The notes under the pieces are model-generated. The model had not been told where the DNA came from, did not search any database, and saw nothing but the letters and a program-made list of their open reading frames with translations. Source: Tiliqua scincoides (Eukaryota; Chordata; Lepidosauria; Squamata; Scincidae). Taken from it: a stretch of 64,000 bases of DNA. Every line of letters begins with the position of its first letter. Position 1 is the stretch's first letter. The stretch covers positions 222,092,596 to 222,156,595 of the forward strand of contig NC_089824.1 in NCBI RefSeq assembly GCF_035046505.1, in the 5' to 3' direction. The position numbers were made by a program, and so were the translations under genes. Shown piece by piece: positions 11,068-22,155 of this stretch.

Positions 11068-12136
11068 CTGGAGAAAGAGTGGAAGTAATAAGAAATCACC
11101 TGGATGATTTAAGATACATCTCAGACTCATGACCTGGACTATCCCGTGTACAGTATTCGTATTTCAGCTGTCGCAGCAACTAAAGGCATATCTTCCTCTT
11201 CGTTCAAAAACCTGCCATTTCTGTTGAATTAAGGCATATTCTCCCTTTTAAGCACATATCAAGAGACTCCTTACAGTTACTGTCCAAACTACTATGAATT
11301 ATGACCCACTGGAATCAACAAGCAAAAGATGTTCTGCCTTTTGTAACTAGATGCACAATTTTGGACCAAGGGAAGGCATGCGTCCCAATAAACTAAGAAA
11401 GTTCAGCGCACATTACCCTGCAGAACTAAGAGACTGTCATATTTTAAGGAAGGGATGGAATTTTCCCTCTGGGTGAACTGGCCTTAGGGACAATGTATAC
11501 CACACAGTTAGGCTTGCTTGCATTTCAAGCTGTGGAGTTAATTGCTGAGGAAATACCTGGCTATGCATTTTTTCTAAACTATGATCAGGAACAAGCCCTT
11601 CTGAACTAAGCCACATCGCACATGAGGAGCCATGTGCAAGCAATGTTCTGACCGTTGGGCATTCTGAAGCTCCCCCACAGAATGCTGGAAGGCAATGTAG
11701 GCAAAAGTGCAGGGAAGCAGAAGCAGTTGGGCATGTTTTCTTGTCAGTCTCTGCTTTCCTTGTCTCTCATTTAGGAGCCAACTATTCCTGCTCCCCACCC
11801 TCAGCCTGAAGAGGCAAAGGCACTACCCAACCACACTTGAAGAATCAAGAGGATTCCTCATCTAAGCTGCAGCAGGTACCAAGCTGGCAACTCAGCCAAC
11901 TTTACACATTACCACAAAGTTGCAGAAAATGACTTGAACAGTGGAAAGGTAAGCAAAGAACTGAACTGTAAACTTGGCTTGCATACGTAATTTGTGAAAT
12001 TAAAAGTCAAATTATGCATGTTAGATTCAATATTTTGAGGACAACAATATTTTGAGAACAAATAAACAATCTGGTGGTGCAAACCAGCTCCCACTGTTAA
12101 TCAAGAAGGGGAAAAGAAGCATCCCTGGGATCTCAC

Positions 12137-12211
12137 CCCTCTGCAACATGTCCTTGGTCTTCATTTTCGGAAGCTGCACAAACATGCTCCCAAAGCAAAC
12201 CATGACTTTAT
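12137..12211 (-). CDS. PDRG1: PDRG1 exon 3
   Basis: 75 nt, acceptor CAG, donor GTGAGA on the minus strand. It reads KVMVCFGSMFVQLPKMKTKD then MLQR, with split codons at both ends. It corresponds to the human stretch [23 protein letters not shown], the beta-hairpin region between the two helices of a prefoldin beta-type subunit. Confidence 0.95.
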
Positions 12212-13119
12212 CTGAAAGGAGGAAACAAGTTCAAGCTGAGATTGTTTAAAAGTGTCATCAAGTAGCTGGAGCATTTCTAAGCTTCCACAGAACTGCATCA
12301 TACACAATCCCTATCCTTGTCCTGCCCCTCCCAAATTGAATGTGACCAGAACCAGGTTGCATACTGTGGCAGTGGGGGAGGGGGTGTACTGGGGACACTG
12401 ATAATCACTACAAAGCTGCCTTGAAAAAAGGGAGTAATATTGCGAGACTCCAAGTCCTTGAGAACACCTGCAAATTCCTTGTTTCTGCCATTCTGTGGTT
12501 CTTTCTTGCTTCATCCAGCACTCCTTTGGCAGTGGAAGAGGAAACACAGAGGATGCTAGATTTGATAGCTCAATAGCAACAGCTCCTTCTAAGCACAGCA
12601 GCTTCTTCTCAGGAGTCAGACATGCTAAGGAGTCATACATGCACCTGCCAGGCACCAAGGTATCCATCAGACACTCTGCCATGGAAAACCTTACATTTTT
12701 ATTCTGTGCTAACAAAGAAGGCCACGCAACAGGCTACACAGCATAACCCGTTGTCCCAGATATCAGCATGAATGCTTACAGACTAGATCTGGTGCAATCC
12801 TACAGCAACCCTCCCTCCCTCCCTAGGCATAGAACATCCTGGACATACATCAGCCCATCCCCACAATATCTCTGTGAAACCACAGGATTATGCACACTCC
12901 AGCACTAATGAAAGGGGCAGAAGGCCCTCACTTTGTGAGCAGAAGTTCAATCGCAGATACCTCCAGTTAAAAGGATATCAGGTGGCAGGGCTAAGAAAGT
13001 GATTCCTCTCCCATAACTCAAGAGAACGGCTGCCAGTCCAAGTAGCCAACACAGGGCCAAAGAGACCAAAGGTATAATTTGGTATCAAGTAGCTCCATCT
13101 GTTCAAGATGACCCCTTAC

Positions 13120-13195
13120 CTGAAGAGCCTGACTCCTTGTCCAGAGCCCTCAGTGCCTCCCGGTTCTGATTGCGTTTCTGATCCAGATTCACAAT
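13120..13195 (-). CDS. PDRG1: PDRG1 exon 2
   Basis: 76 nt, acceptor CAG, donor GTAAGG on the minus strand. It reads IVNLDQKRNQNREALRALDK then ESGSS, leaving one base of a split codon. Human PDRG1 has IVDLDTKRNQNREGLRALQK here, so the identification is firm. The ESGSS linker differs from the human sequence. Confidence 0.95.
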
Positions 13196-14290
13196 CTGAA
13201 AGAAAATTGATTAAACTGTCAGTTTATGTCAATAGCCAAGAAGAACTGAATGCTCTTTCTGTTACCCACACGGCGAAGAGGCACCTGAACCATTTGCCAC
13301 AACCTACACTCGGTTCTGCACAGCCCTATTCCAACTGCTCATGTACAGTGTAAACAATTCAGACAACCTCTTTGTGGCAAACATGGTGGAATCCAGGCAG
13401 GAAAAAAGATGCTGCCCTGTGGGCCAGGGTGGTCCTGCAAACTGGCACCAGAAACTGTTCATGTACTTCAGCCACCTTGCTTGTCTGTTCAAGAACCAGC
13501 CAATATGTACCCTTCCCTCCCTCTCTCTCCACTGAGCTGGTAGGATGCAAAAATAACCCTCACCAACATTATTAAGGACCTGCCGAATACAAGGTTATTA
13601 CAATGGCAAAGGCATATGCTCCAGTGCGCGGAGGGAGGGGGGGAGAGAGACCCTGAGAACACTGGAGTCAGAAATTCAAGAGAATCTTCTCCAGAAGGGG
13701 CAGGAAGACTGACTGGCATTCTGATCTTCTGCAGGGAGGAGAAAAGAAATAAGTAGTACATGCAGGCTCCTGTATCTGTGGATCCAGTATCTCCAGATTC
13801 ACTGATTGGGGGGCAGGGGGGACCCTCCTTGTGCCCATTACATTACCTTTGTTTTACTGTAGAAGTGCTTGCACATGGGTGGTTCTTGTTTGAGAAGAGC
13901 GGAAAGTGCAGACAACCAGCCTGCATGATAGTGGACAACTAACAGGAAGCAATAATTCCAGCTTCCTGGCAGTCTCTCTGTAGTGTGTGGATGCATTGCC
14001 TGCATGTTCAGTTCTTCAGTAAGCAAGACTGCTAAACAAAGAGCACTCACTAAACAAGTGCTTTTACAATAAAACAAACGTAATTTAACAGGTGCGTGGG
14101 GGCATGTGTGTGGCGGTGGCTATCCATACAGGCGCCCCCTCTCTATCTGTGCAAAACCCCCTGCAAAAAACAGGGGGGAGGGGAGGAACTGCACTCTTAA
14201 TAAGGAGGCAGTGACTGATACAGCAGAAGGGAAGGGAGTTAAAAGGGGGATGAGCATCTGACAAGCACCTTCCCTTTTGAGTGGGAAAAT

Positions 14291-14485
14291 TAAGAACATA
14301 AGAACAGCCCCACTGGATCAGGCCATAGGCCCATCTAGTCCAGCTTCCAGTATCTCACAGCGGCCCACCAAATGTCCCAAGGAGCACACCAGAACAACAG
14401 ACCTGCATCCTGCTACCTCCCTTGCATCTGGCATTCTGACATAGCTTATTTCTAAAATCAGGAGGTTGCACATACACATCTTAAT
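14291..14485 (-). mobile_element. CR1 LINE 3' UTR fragment, minus strand
   Basis: On the plus strand it begins 'aagaacataagaacagcccc', then shows 'ggatcaggccataggcccat', the reverse complement of the CR1 3' end, and runs to 'ggttgcacatacacatc'. It lies in PDRG1 intron 1, in the same orientation as the gene. Confidence 0.85.
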
Positions 14486-14579
14486 TAGTGCCTTGGTGAG
14501 ATTAACTAGTGCCTTGGTGAGACAGACAGGAAATTATGGGAGACGGCAGTGAACACTGGAAATTCCTATTATGGAGGAG

Positions 14580-15042
14580 TCTGGGGATAAGAATAGGCCC
14601 TCAGTTCGGCTGTACTTGTCGTAAGAGGCGACTAAACAGCCACCGGGTAGATGGGACTCATCAGCCTGGGAAGGCAGCTCATCTGAGAGAAGGAAAACTC
14701 TGATCCCAAACCTCCACTGCCTTGTGGCTACATCCAGTTATGGAAAAGGCTTCAGGAGTCAACCTCGAGGCAAAATCCGGAGCCGGAGTCCCTGAGGCAG
14801 TTCGTGGCTGAACACAGTCACATTCTGGCAACTCCTGCGACGCCGCTGGAACCAACCGTATTGGCCTCTGCCTTTCCATTGGACCATTTCAGCGACGTAG
14901 AGAGGGGGGATTTGCTGCATGGGTAACAGCTTATCCTCCATACCTACTTTACCCAGGCTTCGCGCACTGGAGAGGACACTCTGTTCCAGAACCACCATTC
15001 AGAACGTGACACCATAGTCTTCCAAGACTGAAGGATGCCATA
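14580..15042 (+). mobile_element. Short retroposon sharing a 3' tail with a LINE
   Basis: Nearly the whole stretch is present again in reverse orientation at 46893-47370. Its last 50 bases, including 'agtcttccaagactgaagg', match the 3' ends of the LINE copies at 42832, 49858 and (reversed) 62036. It has no reading frame of its own. A non-autonomous element using the LINE machinery, or an internally deleted LINE, both fit. It lies in PDRG1 intron 1. Confidence 0.75.
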
Positions 15043-15414
15043 GGCAGGGGAGAGAAAGACTGAAGTGAAGGGACTGTTGTGATGGATGGCACAGCAGAGA
15101 ACAGGTATGAGCCTGATGGCTTCAGCTGAATTCTCACATATGGTACATGCGACAAGGTCAACTTAAGTTGGGTAATACCATGTCAGGTGGGGGAGCTCCC
15201 ATGGTTGAAAATCCTACACAAAGAGAAAATCCAAGGCAGGAAGAAGGGCTCTAGTCTGGCTTTCTTGATGATATATGATATTGCCCACATGGAGAATCTG
15301 TGCGTTTTTTCCACTCATAAGGAACAGATAATGCAATCCTGTTGCCACTCACTTAATGTGTGATTTGCGACTATGAATTATTAGATGTTGAGCAAAGAAC
15401 CAGAAGCCCCTGGG

Positions 15415-15595
15415 ATGAATCTCACCAGTATCAGACACTCATGTGCTATCCTTGGGCAAACTCACCATCTCTGCACCTCAGCTGTCCTCCCTCCCATCTG
15501 CAATATGGGAAATCTAACTTGCAAGTTTTTCACAAGTTACAACAAGGTAATGAACCCAAAGTACTGTGAACATTTGGAGAAATGTTTTCTTATAG
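15415..15595 (+). repeat. MIR-like SINE remnant
   Basis: The core 'ccttgggcaaactcaccatc' followed by 'ctgcacctcagctgtcc' and 'catctgcaatatggg' follows the MIR core consensus (ccttgggcaa... cctcagtttcc... catctgtaaaatggg). It is old and diverged. A short (act)n run follows near 15696-15716. Confidence 0.5.
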
Positions 15596-15894
15596 TATTT
15601 TTTCCTGTCATTTCATCATACTGTATTGACTAACCTTGATGGGTTATTGTACTGATTGCAACAACCTCCTTGGAGGAAGGACATAAAATGTTAGTACTAC
15701 TACTACTACTACTACTGTGCATGTACACAAAAGTACTTTGATCATTCAAAAAAGTTTTATTTATTATGTTTCTTGCCACTTTTTAATAATGTAGCTGACC
15801 CAACTTACAAATTGCAAAGTTGTACGGATTGCAAGTCATGGGTGAAGCACAAGTATGAACACTGCAATCCTAGCGTGATATGGCTGCTCAACAG

Positions 15895-16340
15895 CAAATG
15901 GAATTTGTGGAACTCCTGACCACAGGATGTGATGATGACACCTGGCCTGGATGCCTTTAAAGGGGGACTGGACCAACTGATGGAGAAAAAGTGCACCACA
16001 GGTTACAAGCCATGAAGGGTCTGTGCAACCTCCTGGTTTTAGGAGGAGGCTACCTCAGAATGCCAGATGCACCAGGAAGCAGGTCTGTTGTCTTGTGTGC
16101 TCCCTGAGGCATCAGGTGGGCCACTGTGAGATCCAGGAAGCTGGGTTCTTCTGATGTTCCTATGCAATTGGTCTGTGGAACTCTTTGCCACCTGGCGGGC
16201 CCTGTGAGATGCAGGAGGCTGGGCTCTTCTGATTATCCTATGCAGCCAGTCTGTGGAACTCCTTGCCACTTGGTGGGCCCCTGTGAGATCCAGGAGGCTG
16301 GACCAGATGGGCCTTTGGACGGAGCCAGCCAGGGGGCTCT
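15895..16340 (+). mobile_element. CR1 LINE 3' end with internal 79-bp tandem duplication
   Basis: It starts in the CR1 coding tail ('gtggaactcctgaccacagg') and runs through the 3' UTR. From about 16129 the sequence 'gagatccaggaagctgg...gtctgtggaactctttgcca' recurs with a period of about 79 bases (16129, 16207, third partial start 16286). Another GC-rich CR1 scrap sits at about 16478-16518. Confidence 0.8.
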
Positions 16341-16520
16341 TCCTTCCTTCAAGTGCCTGGAGCCCCCCAGGCAAAACAGCACCACCCAGGCCACCACCTC
16401 CCGGCCTCTGCCTCCTGCTGTTGCCCCTCTGGCAGCCAGTGCCTGAGGGTTCCTAGGAAGAGCTTGCAGCTCCCCAGCGTGCAGTCAGCCTGCGGAACTC
16501 CTGGCCACAGGACGCGGAGG

Positions 16521-16705
16521 CGGTGGCGTAGCTGGAGCGGGGCGAAGCGCTCAGTCCGGTGGGGGGGGCGAGCGGCGGGGGGGGCGTACGGCTCCGTTTT
16601 GGCTCCCCCCGCCGGGAATGGCTTCAAATGGAGGGGCCACTTACCTCCCCCGCCGAGCCGCCCCGCCGGACTGAGCGCTCCGCCCCCCTTCCAGCTACGC
16701 CACTG
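16521..16705. mobile_element. Palindromic hAT-type MITE in the PDRG1 CpG island
   Basis: The ends are 'cggtggcgtagctgg' and 'ccagctacgccactg'. The two arms are near-perfect reverse complements, including 'ggctccgttttggctcccc' and its partners. No clean target duplication remains. It lies 41 bases inside intron 1 from the PDRG1 exon 1 donor and is much richer in CpG than copies outside the islands. Confidence 0.8.
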
Positions 16706-16746
16706 CGAGAGCACCTGCCTACCCCGCACCGCACCGGCCTCCCTAC

Positions 16747-16833
16747 CTGCTGCCTGCCGGCCATCACCTCCTCAGCGAGCGCCTCCACCTCGGCCAGATA
16801 GCCGAGCACGAAGTCCGGGTCCCGCTCGCCCAT
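16747..16833 (-). CDS. PDRG1: PDRG1 exon 1 with start codon: p53 and DNA-damage-regulated protein 1
   Basis: PDRG1 is a small prefoldin-like protein found with URI1, UXT, RPAP3 and other R2TP/prefoldin-like partners, which assist assembly of RNA polymerases and other complexes; in human cells its level changes after UV and with p53. This exon starts at ATG (16833 on the minus strand), has 29 codons (MGERDPDFVLGYLAEVEALA, then EEVMAGRQQ) and ends at donor GTAGGG. Human has VLRYLVEVEELAEEVLADKRQ, so helix 1 is conserved and only the first few residues differ. The five exons total 402 nt including the stop, i.e. 133 residues, the same length as human PDRG1. All phases agree. The gene converges on TTLL9. 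Confidence 0.95.
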
Positions 16834-17155
16834 CGCGGCCCGCGAGAAGGCTGCGAGGCCTAATCGCACCTGCTCTACGCATGCTCTCCTCACAGCAGCA
16901 AGGTAACCAAGGAGACGGTCTGGAGCCCTGCCCGGACCTCGCGCATGCGCACAGGTGTGACGCGCGCTCTTCCAGCCGGGCTTCGTTGCGTCTGCTCTGC
17001 GCATGCGCCTCCGGGTGGGGCGTAACGAAGGCGACCGCCTGGAGCCGTCTCCAAGCCTGCCCGGGATTCGCGCACGCGCACAGGCGTCTTCCAGGGAGTG
17101 GGGCGCGCACTCCAGCTGCACTCTGCAGGGGAGGTCTTTGAGGGAGATGGGAGGA
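16834..17155 (-). promoter_or_regulatory. PDRG1 CpG-island promoter with NRF1-like sites in a tandem duplication
   Basis: GC-rich, CpG-rich sequence directly upstream of the PDRG1 start. It holds NRF1-type palindromes at 16941-16950 (gcgcatgcgc), 16999-17008 (gcgcatgcgc) and 17070-17079 (gcgcacgcgc), plus a degenerate one near 16877. These occur at matching places in two diverged units of about 120 bases (roughly 16862-16980 and 16981-17100). No TATA box is seen. NRF1 binding is inferred from motif only. Confidence 0.7.
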
Positions 17156-17159
17156 CTGG

Positions 17160-20100
17160 AATGTCTGGTGCCTGGGCAAGCACTGGCATAGTGGGCAGGA
17201 GAGAAACCTGGCGGAATGCGGAGAATCAGTGGGATACCACAATCCCACCGCTATAAACTCTACAGGAGGGGCAGGCAGGGGCGTGTTGGAGGTGGGGTGG
17301 CCCTTTCTGTTAAGGAAGGGATAGAATCCAGCAAAGTAGAGACTGAAGGTGGGTCCGACTCCACCGTAGAATCTCTGTGGGTTAAATTACCAGGCTTGTG
17401 CAGCGATGTAATACTGGGGGTGTGCTATCGTCCTCCAGACCAGAAATCGGATGGGGACCTTGAAATGAGGAAACAGATCAGGGAGGTGACAAGGAGGGAC
17501 AGGGTTGTAATCATGGGGGACTTCAATTATCCTCATATTGACTGGGTCAATTTGTGTTCTGGTCACGATAAGGAAACCGGATTTTTTGACGTGCTAAATG
17601 ACTGTGGCTTAGATCAGCTAGTCACGGAGCCCACCAGAGGACAGGTGACTCTGGATTTAATATTGTGTGGTACGCAGGACCTGGTCAGAGATGTCAGTGT
17701 TACTGAGCCATTGGGGAACAGTGATCATGCTGCGATCCGTTTTGACGTGCACGTTGGGGGAAGAATACCAGGCAAATCTCTAACAAAAACCCTTGACTTC
17801 CGACGAGCGGACTTCCCTCAAATGAGGAGGCTGGTTAGAAGGAGGTTGAAAGGGAAGGTTAAAAGAGTCCAATCTCTCCAGAGTGCATGGAGGCTGCTTA
17901 AAACAACAGTAATAGAGGCCCAGCAGAAGTGTAAGAAGAAAGAAAGGGTTCTTTCCCTTTCTAACAGTAATAGCAGTACTGTTAGAAAGGCCTCTATTAC
18001 TGTTAGAAACCTCTATTATTACTGTTAGAAGGCCTCTATTATTAGAAACAGCTCTGATAATAGAGCTGTTATTACTGCTATTACTGTTAGAAAGGGTTCT
18101 AAAGAAGGGTTCCACTAAATGTGCCCGCATGGCTAACGAGCCAAGTTAGAGAGGCTGTAAAGGGCAAGGAAGCTTCCTTCCATAAATGGAAGTCCTGCCC
18201 TAATGAGGAGAATAAAAAGGAACATAAAATGTGGCAAAAGAAATGTAAGAAGGTGATACGGGAGGCCAAGAGAGACTATGAGGAACGCATGGCCAGCAGC
18301 ATTAAGGGGAATAATAAAAGCTTCTTCAAATACGTTAGAAGCAGGAAACCCGCCAGAGAAGCGGTTGGCCCTCTGGATGGTGAGGGAGGGAAAGGGGAGA
18401 TAAAAGGAGACTTAGTGATAGCAGAGAAATTGAATGAGTTCTTTGCATCTGTCTTCACGGCAGAAGACCTCGGGCAGATACCGCTGCCTGAACGGCCCCT
18501 CCTGACCGAGGATTTAAGTCAGATAGAGGTTAAAAGATAAGATATTTCAGACCTCATTGATAAATTAAAGATCAATAAGTCACCGGGCCCTGATGGCATC
18601 CACCCAAGAGTTATTAAGGAATTGAAGAATGAAGTTGCTGATCTCTTCACTAAAATATGCAACTTGTCCCTCAAAACGGCCACGGTGCCAGAAGATTGGA
18701 GGATAGCAAATGTCACACCAATCTTTAAAAAGGGAAGGAGGAGGGACCCGGGAAACTATAGGCCGGTCAGCTTAACATCTATACCAGGTAAGATGGTGGA
18801 ATGCCTCATCAAAGATAGAATCTCAAACCACATAAACGAACAAGCCTTGCTGAGAGAGAATCAGCCTGGCTTCTGTAAGGGTAAGTCTTGCCTCATGAAC
18901 CTTATAGAATTATTTGAAAATGTCAACAGGCATGTGGATGCGGGAGAACCCATAGACATTATATATCTGGACTTTCAGAAAGTGTTTGACACGGTCCCTC
19001 ACCAAAGGCTGCTGAGAAAACTCCACAGCAAGGGAATTAGAGGACAGGTCCTCTCCTGGATTGAGACCTGGTTGAAGACCAGGAAACAGAGAGTGGGTGT
19101 CAATTGGCAATTTTCACAATGGAGAGAGGTGAAAAGCAGTGTGCCCCAAGAATCTGTCCTGGGACTGGTGCTCTTCAACTTCTTCATAAATGACCTGGAG
19201 ACAGGGTTGAGCAGTGAAGTGGCAAAGTTTGCAGACGACACCAAACCTTTCTGAGTGGTGAAGACCAGAAGTGATTGTGAGGAGCTCCAGAAGGATCTCT
19301 CCAAACTGGCAGAATGGGCAGCAAAATGGCAGATGCATTTCAATGTCAGTAAGTGTAAAGTCATGCACATTGGGGCAAAAAATCAAACTTGACATATAGG
19401 CGGATGGGTTCTGAGCTGTCTGTGACAGATCAGGAGAGAGATCTTGGGGTGGTGGTGGACAAGGTGATGAAAGTGTCGACCGAATGTGCGGCAGCAGTGC
19501 AGAAGGCCAATTCTGTGCTTGGGATCATTAGAAAAGGTATTGAGATCGAAACGGCTAATATAATGCCATTGTACAAATCGATGGTAAGGCCACACCTGGA
19601 GTATTGTGTCCAGTTCTGGTCACCACATCTCAAAAAGGTCATAGTGGAAATTGAAAAGGTGCAAAAAAGAGTGACTAAGATGATTACTGGGCTGGGGCAC
19701 CTTCCTTAGGAGGAAAGGCTATGGTGTTTGGGCCTCTTCAGCCTAGAAAAGAGACGCCTGAGGGGGAACATGAGACATACAAAATTATGCAGGAGATGGA
19801 CAAAGTGGATAGAGAGATGCTCTTTACACTCTCACATAACACCAGAACCAGGGGACATCCACAAATATTGAGCGTTGGGAGAGTTAGGACAGACAAAAGA
19901 AAATATTTCTTTACTCAGCGTGTGGTTGGTCTGTGGAACTCCTTGCCGCAGGATGTGGTGACAGCATCTGGCCTGGATGCCTTTAAAAGGGAATTGGACA
20001 AGTTTCTGGAGGAAAAATCCATCACAGGTTACAAACCATGATGTGTATGTGCGACCTCCTAATTTTAGAAATGGGCTATGTCAGATGCAAGGGAGAGCAC

Positions 20101-20225
20101 CAGGATGCAGGTCTCTTGTTGTCTTGCATGCTCCCTGAGGCATTTGGTGGGCTACTGTGAGATACAGGAAGCTGGACTAGATGGGCCTATGTCCTGATCC
20201 AGCAGGACTGTTGTTATGTTCTTAC
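17160..20225 (+). mobile_element. CR1 LINE, nearly complete EN-RT copy
   Basis: The endonuclease part shows GVCYRPPDQ, VVIMGDFNYPHIDW and GNSDHAAIRF, the APE-type catalytic motifs. The reverse transcriptase follows with [33 protein letters not shown] and FADDTK (catalytic FADD). The 3' part has [17 protein letters not shown] and the 3' UTR ending 'ttatgttctta'. It lacks ORF1 and the start of EN. The frame is interrupted by stops (after 18028, 18540 and 19254) and by a repeat-filled linker at about 17942-18110. It starts about 330 bases from the PDRG1 ATG, in the divergent direction. Confidence 0.93.
17942..18110. repeat. Inverted/direct repeat patch inside the CR1
   Basis: Units of 'ctattactgttagaaagg' appear in both orientations in a region where the CR1 linker should be short. 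The element's own 'acagtaatagaggcc' (17906-17920) recurs as an exact reverse complement at 17989-18003. It looks locally generated rather than inserted from elsewhere. Confidence 0.75.
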
Positions 20226-20600
20226 TAGACATGCAATCCAGAAACAAAGGTGCACTGACTGAGAGCCGTGACACATTGTGTAATCGCACAAGGAGAACAA
20301 CATGTCCCAGGGAACTGTGGCCAAACCCAAGTGTCCAAGCCCTGCAAGGGAAGGAGGAAATATTCAGGTGAGGGGGGGTGAATGTCTTTCCTAGCCGGTT
20401 GAGCTGGTTCTGTAGAATGGCAAAGGGAGCTGAGAATCAGAACTTCCTTGGTCCAAATCTTGCCCCTGCCATGAACTCGCTAGGCCTTGGGCAAATCCCT
20501 TTCTCTGAACCTCAGACTTCCCCAGCTGCAACAAGAGGATATAAACACTTACTATACAAGGGTGTTGTAAGGATGACATCAAGAAAATGCATGCAATGTA
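20226..20600 (+). repeat. MIR SINE remnant and flank
   Basis: From about 20400 to 20600 the sequence follows MIR: 'ccttgggcaaatccctttct', 'aacctcagacttcccc', then 'gttgtaaggatgacatcaag' and 'atgcatgcaatgtacttt'. The preceding 170 bases hold nothing recognised. MIR is ancient in amniotes, so this piece predates the CR1 and hAT insertions. Confidence 0.6.
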
Positions 20601-20609
20601 CTTTGTACG

Positions 20610-20795
20610 GGGAGCCTCAGCAGGGCAAGCAAGTGGCCCCTCCCTTCGGAGCCATTCCTGGCGGCGGGGGGGGGAGCAAAACGGAGCTGTCCCTTTGGAG
20701 CCAGGAATGGCTCCAAAGGGAGGGGCCGCTTGCCTGCCCCGCTGAGGTTTCCCGCCAGACTGGGTGCACCGCCCCTCCAGCTATGCCACCACTCT
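20610..20795. mobile_element. Palindromic hAT-type MITE, left end lost
   Basis: Paired arms 'ggagccattcctggcgg' and 'aggaatggctccaaaggg' fold back on each other. The right end 'ccagctatgccacc' is present but the left terminal repeat is missing. Right after it comes 'cctcacttgccttcccaccc', a scrap of the other palindromic family seen at 2693-2917. Confidence 0.7.
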
Positions 20796-20799
20796 GCCT

Positions 20800-21790
20800 C
20801 ACTTGCCTTCCCACCCACCACAATCTCTACTTCACTGTAAACACTTCAGATGTAGCAGGGCAGGACTGCCCTTTCTGCTTAGGAATCTCCGTTATGTGCT
20901 ATGGCCAGCACTGGTTCATTCATGAAGACAACTGAGACTGTTGCCTCAGGCAGCAGTGTGGCAGAGGCACCCACTTCTATCCACCTATTCATCTTTACTG
21001 CTACTCTTCCCCCCCCCCATGAACAGGAAAAGGAATCCAGCCCATCACTGTTCTTCCCTCACACTTCATCTTCCGCTATATCCCACCTTTCATTTTCCTA
21101 TCCAAGGGATGGCAGCAGGAGGCTGGTGCATCAACAGGTGAGGGGGGCACACTGTCTCTGGCTCCCTTGGTCATGGGCCAGCCTTGGCCTAAGGTGACAA
21201 CCATCATCATTTGGAAGGGAGGCAGGGCTGGTGGCCACTACCCGCCCCGATAGTGCCTAAACAGGGGCACTATCCACTGACAGCCTCCTGCCAGCACCTA
21301 GGCCAACAGTCTTCTCCACAAAGTGGGCAGCAGCAGAGACTTCCGCAGGGCCCTGCCTCAGCCTCTCGTTCTGAGACCCAAAGCACTCCCCTCTTCCCAC
21401 TGCTGTGGGAGCAGCAGCTCAGGCTCAGAATCTCTGTGGCACTGATGGGAGCATAGAAGTGAGCATCTGAAATGTGTAAGGAAAGAAGAACTTATGCCAA
21501 AGGCAGTGGTAACCACCAGGAAAGGGAAAAGAGAGCCCAGGATGGAAGCAACACGTGCAGCTGTCTGGACAAAGACGCAGCTCTCATTTACCTGCCTGCC
21601 TCCCACAAACTGAGGCTAGGAGCAAAAAGGACCTGAAGAGGCCATTAATCTTCAAGCTTTCCCAGAAAAAGAAAAAAAAAATGTACTTCAAGCACTCCAA
21701 TATTCACTGCCTGAGTTGCTATATGTTGCTGAAGGTTTGTCTCTACAGACTGAACACTATGTTAGTTTGTTGTCGTTGCACCACAACTGT
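20800..21790. other. Intergenic, no gene recognised
   Basis: About 1 kb of unique-looking sequence. No repeat family or coding homology is recognised. Open frames here are short and unlike known proteins. Confidence 0.4.
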
Positions 21791-21794
21791 GAAT

Positions 21795-21963
21795 CAGGGG
21801 TCAGCAAATTTTTCAGCAAAGGGGCAGGCAGCTCCGCCATTCCGGCAGGTGCCTGGAAAAATTCAGCAGAAACCAAAGTCTCCCGAGCCGAGCTCTGCGA
21901 GGGCTGGCTGACCTTGGGTGGCAGGCCAGATTCCGCCCACAGGCTGTAGGTGGCCGACCACTG
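21795..21963. mobile_element. Small non-autonomous hAT-like element
   Basis: Left end 'caggggtcagcaaattttt'; right end 'ggtggccgaccactg'. These are imperfect inverted repeats of the hAT type. The flanking 8-mers CTGTGAAT and CCGTACAT agree at only 5 of 8 positions, consistent with an old insertion. Confidence 0.6.
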
Positions 21964-22155
21964 CCGTACATGGTGCCTCTCAGAAAAACCGAAGCAAGCA
22001 GGACAGCTTTCTGCCCCAAGGAACTTACAGTCTAAATTTAGACTCTGTGTGTGCGCACTTGTGAGAAACATCAAGGGTAACAGAGCAAAGCTCTCTCCCC
22101 GCCGGGCCTGGCTGCAGTGGTGCTGGGGAGGGCTGGTTTGCAGGGTGTGGCAAGG

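Larger units (their letters stand above)
9825..13119 (-). other. PDRG1 introns 2 to 4
   Basis: Outside exons 3 and 4 (annotated separately) this 3.3 kb holds ordinary intron sequence: intron 4 is 9825-10986, intron 3 is 11068-12136 and intron 2 is 12212-13119. I recognise no LINE, SINE or hAT copy, unlike the rest of the window. There is a short ccct run near 12818-12833. Confidence 0.5.

Noticed and set aside
16353-17141. 262-codon plus-strand frame and overlapping minus-strand frames at the PDRG1 island
   Set aside because: GC-rich by-products crossing a MITE, exon 1 and the promoter. Only the 29-codon PDRG1 exon 1 inside them has homology and proper splice context.
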